Part shown: positions 9,226 through 21,000 of the stretch, one piece after another
How positions within the stretch are numbered: the stretch's first letter is position 1
How the letters are laid out: the number at the start of each line of letters is the position of its first letter
Source: Saccoglossus kowalevskii
Lineage: Eukaryota > Hemichordata > Enteropneusta > Harrimaniidae
Direction: 5' to 3'
Assembly (NCBI RefSeq): GCF_000003605.2
Contig: NW_003146809.1
Location: 1-33,996, forward strand
Length of the DNA stretch: 33,996 bases
Notes under the pieces: generated by a model
What the model was told of the DNA's origin: nothing
The model's input: only the letters and a program-made list of their open reading frames with translations
Databases searched by the model: none
Program-made: the position numbers and the translations under genes

Positions 9226-12200
9226 CTGAAAACATGAAAAACGTCCAAATTAATATCTACACACGTACATAGTTTGATTGAGCAACAATAGTATCAAATT
9301 GGCTAAACGAAGGAAGGGCGCCATCTTCGAGTATTGACGGTATTATTGATTACAATTGCCGCCGTAGGTGGCATCCGTCGATGCGAAACTCACCTTATTA
9401 AATATTGTTTTTTTAAGTGCGTTCAACATAATTTCTAACGCCAACTCAGGAATTTTAATCCCGTTTATGTAAACGCCTTTCTAATGTTTAATGTTAAGAC
9501 TGAATGAAATGTTGTTTCATCAATAAGCAGGTAGTCTGACAAGCTCCACAACAGAGCAACAGAGTGTCATGGTATATAATAGTAGTGACATCGCCCCAAC
9601 ATTGTGCAAGAAGTTGGGAGGCATTCCGTCACTCTCACCGCAAAGTATTTGTGCCATTTACTCTCAACAATTACTGCAAAAGTCATGCACGTATTTTTAA
9701 ATTAGAAGAATTTTAGGAGGGGTTGCCTTTAAGACAAGGACCAATCGACATAAATTGAGCAGAGTTGTTCCATATATATTGACCGAGAATATCCACGCAA
9801 TACAATGTTCTTACTTCCCAAATTACATTCTATATAATTACCAGTTTTCCGAATCGATTAAATTCTCCAGTTCTCGTATTCGCTTGTACGTGTCCTCTAA
9901 TAAAGCATGTTTTTCCAGGCTCTTGGCGTAACATTCTTCGCAACAAGTCGGCAGACCGGGATCGTCTCTGCGTGGATACACAATTTTGGTAAACGTCTGC
10001 AAAATAATAACATATCAGTATGAAAATTAGAGATTAATATATATATATATATATATTATAGTTAAAGCACGTANNNNNNNNNNNNNNNNNNNNNNNNNNN
10101 NNNNNNNNNNNNNNNNNNNNNNNTTTTGGTAAACGTCTGCAAAATAATAACATATCAGTATGAAAATTAGAGATTAATATATATATATATATATATAATA
10201 GTTAAAGCAACGTACTATGAAATGCACATGAAGAGCAACATGTACCCGTGCATATAAGCAGGTTAGGGAGTGAATTTCTCATCGGCTGGACAGACACAAA
10301 TGTTTACAGACACAAGTGTTCGTTTAAATTGTAGTTCATGTCGTGACAATTATTTGTGCATATCCCTATTTTTGCTTTAGTATAACGCAATAATAGTTAT
10401 TGCGGAGTCTTTTATTTCAAATAAAATACCCCGGAATTTTACCGAAAGATGATATGCACATATTAATAAAAAAAATTAATAAAACCGAACATTTCACTAC
10501 GTGTTATCGATAAACCGATGGGAATAATCGACATTTCAATTAGAATGTTTTTTTTTTTAATTAACTGGAATTTATTTATCTAGCTGTTGGGTGACACCCT
10601 ATCGAGTACGGCCCAGCCTGAACGAAACGACACGCTTCCGGTTTCGCTCTATTGACCGCGCTGTTCTTATCTCATGTTTTATATGAGCATAGACTTGCTT
10701 GCAGTCTGTTGCGATTCCGATGAAAAATTTATGAAAAATAAATATAAATTGCGTAAACGAGGCGTGAACGCGAAAGGCATGTGACCGCGAAATCCCAACT
10801 GGTTTCAAGTTGCCATCAGTGTAAGCGCCCTCACATTACCGGCCAGATTCGGGCTTGTTAATTTGCATATACGTCTTACGGTGGGTGGAGCAGCCGAGTC
10901 ACGGATCATAACAATAAACCGGACATCTCACGTGCATGTGTTTACATGTCTGGCGCTATGTTACCACGTTGTTGACGCCAACAAAATTGTGTAAAACATC
11001 CATCCTTTCTATATTGTGTGCGGTCTTGACATAGTAAAGGCAGACGACAGGCGAAAATTGCTTAAAGCCAGCAAGAAGACCCTTGCTTGCCAGGAGATTG
11101 AAGTCGTCACGGTTATTGGCGAGATTCTTGATCCGCTGTTGCAGACAAAGGACGCCTGGCGAAGTTGTTCAAGAAAAGTGACAGCTATCGCAAAATAAAA
11201 TCGACAATTTGAAAAAGTTGTATCATGAAACGAATCAAAGCGAAGGGGCAAGTGGAAACCCCCAGAAGTCTTATAAATAGCGAAGAAACCAGGTGACTGA
11301 AACGAAAAGCTATTTTCGAACAGGCGACCGGAAGTAGCGACCAAGTGCACATCGCCTGTAGTCGATACAAAAACGGAACCATTTCAAAAGTCAGTGACTT
11401 TTCGCTGCCTGTAGGAGCAGACACGAATACGTCTCGGCCATCTGAGTAGACCTCCACGACCTCTCGATGATATCCACGAAGGCTTTGGTATCCTAATACT
11501 TTTAAGGCTCGCTCCAGACATTCTCCTGATAACATTGCACGTTTTTTTGAAATTCAATCTAGAATAAAATGACATATGTGATTCGGATATGAGAAAGTAG
11601 GTAAAGTTTTCGGGATCTAAGTTTATCCATGGAGGTAGAAAAGCTTTTCTACCTCCATGGATTATCCAAGAAAGTGTGTATGGTTTTCGGAGTCCCAGTT
11701 GGTATGTTAATTAGCCTGTCTTCTGATTGGTTGAAACATATTACATGCCAATCATTACAAGCCCCACTGACACGCAAATCGCCGCAAACCAACGCCACCT
11801 GTGTTGACACAATGTTACAAGCCCGAATCTGGCCGGTAATGTGAGGGCGCTTACACTGATGGCAAGTCTGTTGGGATTTTGCGGGCACATGACTTTCGCG
11901 TTCACGCCTCGTTTACGCAATTTATATTTATTTTTCATAAATTTTTCATCGGACTCGCAACCGACTGCAAGCAAGTCTACAATGAGCATTACGTGATGTT
12001 TTCTTCGCTGTGAATTAGAAGCAATTACCGGTCATTGTTTACCGCAATTTGTCTATGTAAATACAGTTTCTATAACACACGTCAATCACATGAGTTACCG
12101 GTTTTGACAGTCTTTCATGTAAGTTGCAATTGATATATTTAATGTATTTCTAACATGGGAATACATATATCTATAGGTATGCGTAGTTTCGCACTTGAAA

Positions 12201-14913
12201 CACTGGCGGTGCTTCGCGATCGTAATGTAAACAGAGAGCACAAAGTAACGTGAAAATAGCAACCGTGACGTTTATTGTGTGATAAAACAATCAGGATATT
12301 CGCCGAATATTGTCTGAGGTCTGGTGTACTTTCACGTATCTACATGATTAAAAACCGAAGAAGTGCTGCATTGCACTTTTATAGTGGATGAATTATTAAA
12401 AATCGTGATTAAATAGCAGTAGTACATTTTGAAATACATTAATAATAATTAACTTTATATGACGATGATAACAGAGTAAGGTTTCCCCTATCATGCCCAT
12501 GGCCCTCAAGAAAATTTGCTATGAATGGTTTACCTTTAAAAACAGCATGGCTTGGAATCTATACGACATATGCCTCGCTATACGCCACCCCACTAGAAAT
12601 ATGTGATTGACACATTGTGACGATCTCAATAATCTGCTGAGCGTTAGAATGGGGCATAGCGTGTCAGATGACACACATTTTTCATACTACTTACAACTCA
12701 GGACATTGTTTTATGTTAGTTGATTATCAGAAGCAAACGATTGGCCGCTTTATTCAAAATAATAGTGGGACGCACTATCTTACCAATTATTGACATTTGT
12801 TACAGTATAAGAAACCTCTCTATGCGGCAGAAAACTAGTAAAATCACTTACGGCACTGATTAAGGCGATCGCCTCCTGTTGGCGGAACACTGATACAAAC
12901 CATGTCTTCAAGTTCTTATAGAAGAACAGTTCAAAGAACATTAGAAACCAGCTGATAGCGATTCCACCGGCCAGAAAGAGAAAGGCGCCCGCTACCTGGC
13001 TGCTACCGAGAATGTTGTCTTCCTCACTGCGCCTCGTTCGCTTGGCGGCGCACGAATCAAGGCTGATCCATTTTTCACGGAGAATGTTCAGAAATCCTGT
13101 CACGAGAAAATGTAATTAATGAATGACGTAAGTATTCACTAGGAATGACGTGCATTAGTTGAGGCATTGCCCCAGTAGAGAGGTAACATTTTCCAGTATC
13201 CTCAATCCCTCGTGAAGAGTTGTAATCATGTGATATTGAACTGTTTTGATTGTCTGAGATGTGTTTAGGTTGACAAACTGTCAAAGGGCATGGTGTTTGT
13301 GATATGACCTGCATTTAATCCGACTTATTATTCGTAAAAAATATTACCGAGGTCTATCATTTGAGATATTGACACTAATAACCACACTTCGTGGATTTTT
13401 GGCGAATACAATTACAGTCACATTGCCAATACGCATCACGCGAGATCCGAACACATCAGCATAGCAAAGCGCATCGCGACTGTACGAATACGCACAGCTA
13501 ACTACGCCACGCGGACAAATTTTGTTCGAAAATTAACATAGTAGAAAATGAGGATACATTATGTGCATTGCTTTGACTGACAGATACAGACAACGCTCAC
13601 CCGTAGGACGGACCTATTAATTTTTCCACTAACTTTGGCCGTACCATTTTGACTAGTTATTTATTTGAGAAAAAATAAGCGTTGTTTCCTACCGTTATCG
13701 ACATACTGGAGTAAAGCCCTGTCGATTAGCCCCCTCCACGGCGAGCTCTTGGGGAATGCTATGGCGTAGCCAGTCATGGCGAAGGCACTATCAACAGTCA
13801 CTAGATTACAATCGTGTGCTTGGGTGGCCAGAAACTCGGACACCATAGCGTCATAGATAAAAACGTCGAGATCCCTGGAACAATAGAAAATAACCCGTCT
13901 ATTTTTGTTATATACACAATACATTGATACTCAAGTTAAGATTTATTATCATACCTAGCTTGAAATTTATAATCTTACCCAGAGTTCAATGCTTCTATTC
14001 CTTCTGCCGCCGACTTAACTAGATATTGCTTCATGTACTGGTGCATTCTGGGATTATGATCTTCTATAAGACTTTCAGTATTTGTCGACTGAACAGTTGC
14101 AAACTTGATTCGTGGTGAGCTCTGGTGCGGATTTTGTAACTATCGAAATAATGAGATTAGGCACGTGGGTAGAATTATATTCATTAACTCAAATGTTCCG
14201 TTGCGATACCGCTCTGTTTTAGTGGAGTAAAATGACTAATCAAGTGACCGTTGAGAGCGTCATATTTCCTCCAGTCATTGCGTCCACTGTTTCAAATATC
14301 AAGGCTACAAAACAAAACTAATAAATTAACATTAACACAGAAAAAGAAAACAACCACCAATAGTACCCATTTCGATGGCCATCAATCCGTCCTATAGTTG
14401 GCTGCATGTCTGTCATGTTTTCTGGGCGTGTCTGATAATACATCAAGTGAAACTGACAAATACACTAGTGACAGACGTCATGTTAAAGCGGGAGGCTTGT
14501 CATCTGCGCACGCGCGGGAATTAAGTCACAAGCGATGATAACAACACACGCTAAGAACGCAAAGGCTCATGGATAGACGCTTGTTTGTAAACAATGACCC
14601 GCTATGGCCACCTGACGCATGCGTACGTGACGACTCCCCCGCTTTAAGGATTACTTTACCTTTGGGTCCATAAAACCATCAATTGGTAAGGTTGACTCCA
14701 CTTTGATCATGTGCGCTGTCAAGTTTGCCGTGTAGAGGGCGACGAAAACGAGCGTATAAAAAGCCCATATGGAAGTCACGAACTTGCCGGTTACGCTCTT
14801 CGGCACTCTGGTTGGCAGTGAGTTGTTGGTGTTTATCGCCCAAAGCATCCACAGTGAATCACCAAAGGTAAAACTAGAAGCTGTGAAACCAATATTTTAG
14901 TAGAGTTTTGCGA

Positions 14914-15010
<97 letters not shown>

Positions 15011-18000
15011 GTAAATCGTTGATTCAAATTTCGAAAATTAACTATTCAGATTACTTACCCCTCGGTTCGGTAAGCTTCCTTGCATATCCAGTTGGACTAA
15101 CCCATTCGACAAAGAAAACTGCCAGAGCGGTGACAGCAAGGGCTATTATCCAAGCCATGATCCATACAAGAAAATGGAAAGGATCTGAACCAGAATAATC
15201 AGAGCAATCAATTGAAATGCAAAATACAAATACACGAACATTAAACTGACAACTGGAATCGCAAGAATGCGTGTTCGGATTTAAATTTACTTCTCAACTA
15301 GAGCACTATGTGAGACATGCGTTTGGTCATTATGTGTTGAAATACAAACACACATTGTAATTATGCTATTGACAATGGAAATACCTTCGGGCTCGGTACT
15401 TTAACCAGGAACGATAAATATATTAAGCTATTGAATGGTTTGACATAAATGCTTATAACTCGTAGCGAATCCTACTAAAATCAGACCATACTGGCTCAAG
15501 GGTATTTTTAAGTCGAAACTATAAATCTATAAACAACACAGTTTACAGTTGTATTTTACAGCGGTTGACAGCGAGAATCCATTCACTCGTATTGAGTTGT
15601 TTTACATTAAGTAGCAGTAACCATCAATCTGACTAGCACACGATTCCTAATGTGAATAACATCCCCATTGAAGCCATACAGATGCCGCTGTAACGGGTAA
15701 TTATCAGGCCCGAAACTCATTAGTATCGTCTCGTGCTTCTCAGTCATCAAAGAATAATCGCCGCCGAGAGGCGAAAGGATATATATCTCTGACATACATT
15801 CTATATAGTCAGGTAGTTAAACGCCCACATGATGACCAAGTCATGTAATGATCGATTTATAAGCATCTCCCCGTAACAACCAAATCTCTAAGTGGAGCTG
15901 CATGAATCAGTCTTTCTTGCTCAACGTTGTTTTTAGATGCAACCGTACATACACTATCATCAACAATGCTACAAGAATATATTTTTGTAAAGATGCAGAT
16001 CTGATTCATACCTAAAACATGGATTCTCATTCATAGATTTTTAGAGGGGTTGAATTATAAGAATGTTATAAATGCCAATGTTAAAATGTTCTTGTTTCTT
16101 TTACAATCGGCATTTTATTAAACACAACCAAGCGATTATATATTAGGTGCTATGTAGCTAGATATTAAATTGTTGACGGACTTATCACAATAATCTCGTC
16201 CAGTCAATAAACCAATCAAGACTCAATTTGATCTTTTTTGAAAAGAGAAATTAGAAGCTTGTGTAAATATGGTAATTTCAGAGGATGCATAATGCAGCTG
16301 CTTGGTCTGTTTTGGAGACAAGAAAATATGACCATGTGGTACCCGATCCGTCAAGTCTACACTGGTTTCAAGTAAAGAACCCCAACACGGCCAGAACCCC
16401 CAAATACATTATTGAAATATTGCACCCGCGTTTACAAATACCACACACTCTAAGATCATCTTAAAGTAAATTTCGTATTTGTAAATAAAATATGACAAAT
16501 CTTCCTATGACGTGGATGTTTTTCTGTTAGAAAGTTGTAGCATGCTGCTAACCATGAACAATTTTGATAATAAAAATCTCACCATAGACTGCATGTAGTG
16601 GGGTCCTTCCTTTAGATTCCATCACGATTACAGACACACCACTTGTCATGAAAGGAACCGAGAAATCTAATACTTCGGTTCTTTGGGATGACATTTTCAT
16701 GCCCCCTACCATCATATCCGCCTTCCCATACACCAACTCGCCGACGGCACCATTCCAACGACCGCTCTCTAAAAACCTACCGTAGCTATTCACAACGAAG
16801 AAATCAAACTCGAATATGTTGTCCAATGTCATGCTGAGTTCTTTCAGTAGATCGACAGCAAATCCCCCACAGCACCGGTCAAGAAAATCACTGCAATACA
16901 ATAATACCTTATGACAGGCACTTTTACTGAAACCGGAGTAAAATCAGTGTTTTTAAATTAAACTATTTGAAAGAAGAAGATGCTCACAGTTCACGTTTCG
17001 ATTCAGATTCATGCATATTCTGTTTTGATATTTACTTTTAACTGCGGGTTATACAAACACTCTAAAGTGTTACCTTAAAATATATATAGACTCAACAGTT
17101 GGATTACGTACATACCCATATGTGCCATTCATTTTTTTGCAGAGTATCCCATTATTACATCCGTCAGTGTCAAGAGACAGCGCCCTCACGAATGGAGTCT
17201 CCTCCACGGTGATTATCCTAAGTCGCTTTTGGGTTAATACTGGACTTGGTTGGTGACCTTGTCGGTTACTGTGCTGTCCTATCCACGTTATAGATTTTAG
17301 TTTTATTTTACCTTTTTTCCAAGTGCCAACCTAATAATAAGTTACATAATAATAGCAAAGCAGTTCTAAAGGTGATCACACAAATCAAAACAACAAATAC
17401 GTATTTCACAAAAAGAACATTACACAAATTTAAGAGCTAGTCAAACGTAAATGTAATTTTAAACTGAACTTTTCAATAAACACAACTTTTATACAATTGC
17501 TGAAATTGCTCGATAGCGTTATGTTCAATGGCTGTAAATATGTAACACAAAATGAAATACAATTGACCGGAGTGCTGTTGTCTGTGCATTCATAGACCCT
17601 CTAGAGGTGCATTCTAGTAAATGATTATCAATACTATAAAAGACAATGTATAGAAGATTCAGTCGAGTGGTTGTGGTAGAGGAGGGGTTGCTAATTTTAT
17701 TTAATATAAATTAGTAGCAACTTTTTTTTTATTAAACTTGGTGACTTGGTTGTGAGTTGGTGGTGTACACACAATTTCCGAGAACGACTGCTATTAAATA
17801 GTCATAAGATGCATACTATAACGAAGTGGCAGTGATGTAGTCATGGTTGTAGTCACGCTTCTAAACCTCAAAATGGAGTTGTTGTGCTGACCTATAGCCG
17901 CAATGTAGGTAGCGTTGCTAGTTAGCTTTTTAGCCTACGAAATTAAAGTTGTCATGACACTTTGGGCCACTGCACCTTACTCTGGGTTGGCGTATCGTTT

Positions 18001-21000
18001 TTTGACGAAATGCCGCGGGGCATTGCTCGCACAGTGTCTAAAACGGAGGTCAATGGCCAGTCATGACACTCACTGCTCTATTAACACCCCAAAGAACTTA
18101 GATATGTTTCATTTCAGTGGTTGTAAGAGAGAAATGATTTTTTTCTGTCGGAATGATTTTGCGCGTGCACCACCATTTTGCAATTATGTATTTATTTTTT
18201 AGAAACTCCCGTTTCCTCATATTAAGCACCCTGACTGAAGCCAGCTAAAAATGTCGTTAACTACCTGTTTCACATTGTAGGAATCATCAATGTTTACAAA
18301 TGCCAATTTAGGATGCAGTAGATACCCGTCTTTATCAAATCCGTCCGCAATATCAATCACCGAGCGATTCAAATACGGTTGCAGAACATTATCCCAGGTT
18401 CGGTTAGTGTTTTTGTCGCAAGGTCCAGCGCTTAAACTACGCAGGTCGTTACCATCGTTTACGTAATCGGCAATTGCTTCTGATAATAACATTTTAGCGA
18501 ATCGAGTCCTCGTCGCAGATGTATGACTAATGTGGCCTGGTCTCACGCCTATGAGACCAATTGGAATCACCCCAGTGTTGTTTGAAAATGGTTGTTCATC
18601 CAGGGCTGCTCCGCTGATGATCCATACCAACCCCTTTTTCAGTAAGCCGTTCTCTGCAGCAGAAGCCAGTACGGTTCTCGTTTGCATCGGGTTCATATGG
18701 AAAATGACGATAGAAGAGCTAAGAGCAATATGCTCCACTTGATGGGAAATATTTTTTTCAAAATCCAGGACGTCGTATACGTTGTACTTCCAATGATCAC
18801 GATACTGAATAGCAAGAGCCATCTCCGCTACAAATTCCACAGAAGCGTGGTTTGGTCCGGGAACCAGAGTAAGATGGTACCAGTGAAAGTATTCAAGAAA
18901 GTTTAGTATTGCAAGACAAACGTCCCTCCCCTTTGGAAGAAGATATATCATACCTGGTGCATCTGTTCCTCCATGTTTCTATAAAAAAATCATTTACTGA
19001 TTTAGAGATTTAAATTGTACACAATTTGTGCGTATTTTGGCGTACTTATCAACAAAAATTCCCAACAAATTTTTTGCCAATATAATGGACTCTAAACTGA
19101 ATATAAATCTTTGAGATAATATCAAAAGGTATCAAAGTCACACATGTTTTTATTTAAAAATCACTGTGACTGAATAAGACGGGTGAGGAATGTAAAGCTG
19201 CATGTGCTTATTTTCTGTCACCAGACACCTGATCTCACTTCTGTACGTCGAGTGCTTTAAGTCCCGTATGTGTTTCTGTGACTGATTTTCTCATGTACAA
19301 TTGCACATTTGCTAGTTAGTTTCCATATATTTGTCTCATGATTTTGTGTCTCTTTGGCAACGAACACTCGGTGTTTATTCGCCCTTCCAGAATTCTTGAT
19401 GTAAGTTGGACTATTTCGATGTCTCTTTTAAGTGTTAGTTTGCACTATTCTGATATATATTGAATATATATAATCTAATTTTTGTTTACAAACTCAAATT
19501 GAATGTAATAATCGACAATGTTATACAACACGTATAATTTGATTAATCACAATGACACAATTGTTGAAAATAACTTATATGCATGGCAGTGTGTTTCAAT
19601 TATAGCACCATTATTTGCGTGCGCATTTGTATCTGAGTGCATTTCACTATTCGTACACAGAGTCCTATGTCAGTTCATTCGACTTTATTTCTCCTAAAAC
19701 AGGGAGGAGGGGGGGGGGTCTTGTATCTTGACGTTGGCACTGCAAACAACATGGCATATAGCGCGAGTAATTCCGACACTTCACGGGTTTTTATGGGTAA
19801 TGAATTAGTGAAGAAAGAGAGTAATTTCACTTTACCTATAAGTAGAATTTATTGATCACTTCGGTATGGCGATTATGTGCTTCGAAATTCCGTACATATC
19901 AACAAGTGCAATACCGACGAGATAACAAGATGTATACCCATAGGGGCCTGTCAACTGACGGCGAATCCACAAGAGCTAGAAGGGTGACGTCACAGCTAAA
20001 TATTTTCATAATTTTAGGCAGTGATACATAGTTTAACTTTGAAAAAAAAATGACACACACATGTACATTTTCGTATCAATCATTATTATCTGAGGTTTCT
20101 CAGACCGGTGCAGGGTGTTTTAAATTGAGTCTGTATATGTTTTGTATTTTTCCGAGATGATGTTGATCATGTTATATATGACGTTCTCAAATCACAAACG
20201 TGCCAGCTCGGTCGGGTGTATGATTCACAGTTAAATTTTGAACGGCCGTTGATTTAAACCATTCTAGGAAATCTCTCTTTCCATTTAATAATATGATAAA
20301 GTACATATTCCAACCACTCTAGGCCAGTAATTGTCAATAGCTGATTTGTGTTTAATACAAATCGTCAGCTTGAATTTATTTCCTCTTCAATATTTATGTA
20401 TGTGCGTATGTGATTCCAAAGGCGCAGGTGAGATGAACATGTAAAAGTATCCAACCTCGCGGAAATTGGGAAACAGGTTAAAAGTAGTAAAATTATTCAA
20501 ATTTAGTTAAAAAAATATAGCCGTCTTCTTCGTTAGACATTCTCTATTTTGAGTTACAATGCGTGGACCCAGTAATGCAAAAAAAAAAAAAAAATGTTTT
20601 ACAATCAATCAAATACCACCGAAATAGCTCAAATCGCTTTGGGGCCAAAGCGGTCTTTCCAAGCATCACTCACCTAATTTTAACACTTGTCAGGGGCATA
20701 AAATATTGCCCATTTTCCACTGGCTTGACCAGTAAGAATCCTGTAATTGTAGGTGTGACTTGATTTTAAAAGAGTTAAGAAGGGATGTTTTTTCATAATT
20801 GCAGGAATTATACTATCGAAAATTGGTATGCAGCGCGCCCCACGACTAGCAAACAGTATTTAAAAAGAAATTACATATTAAGAATACGTGAACGAATAGT
20901 GAAATGTACAAACGGTATATACACGTATAGGAATGTAGTGACCTTATATAAAAATCTAACGGCCTTACATAGGAATAAAATAATTACTAATGTGGAAATA

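Larger units (their letters stand above)
10690..11979. mobile_element. Inverted-repeat (fold-back) element in receptor intron 9
   Basis: Arms 10690-10858 and 11817-11979 are reverse complements at roughly 90 percent identity with one 6-nt length difference. They share TAGACTTGCTTGCAG, GCGTAAACGAGGCGTGAACG and CCGGCCAGATTCGGGC. The 960-nt centre holds a helicase fragment on the minus strand, an unidentified open frame on the plus strand and a 38-bp palindrome. The arms are GC-richer than the intron around them. The outer boundaries may extend beyond the arms; no target duplication was found. No transposase seen. Confidence 0.6.
9997..12851 (-). other. Receptor intron 9
   Basis: About 2.9 kb between exons 9 and 10, holding the assembly gap, the duplicated exon-10 edge and the fold-back element. 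Outside those, 11990-12851 shows no recognisable coding or RNA sequence. Confidence 0.8.

Noticed and set aside
9226-9248. Upstream Met start for the terminal tail exon
   Set aside because: The segment is the polypyrimidine tract and acceptor TTTTTCATGTTTTCAG; phase with exon 10 shows that coding starts at 9225.
11009-11350. Minus-strand frame of 113 codons next to the helicase fragment
   Set aside because: No family resemblance; it overlaps the plus-strand frame and looks like a shadow.
14908-15198. Plus-strand frame with a long Tyr-Ile repeat
   Set aside because: It is the translated TA microsatellite followed by the antisense of receptor exon 5.
18217-18264. Exon 2 reading on to a stop, giving a truncated secreted amino-terminal domain
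   Set aside because: A strong CAG|GTAGTT donor and exact domain continuity in exon 3 favour splicing; a retained-intron form cannot be excluded but is not supported here.
18530-18906. Two plus-strand open frames
   Set aside because: They lie antisense to receptor exon 2, whose protein homology and splice sites are clear.
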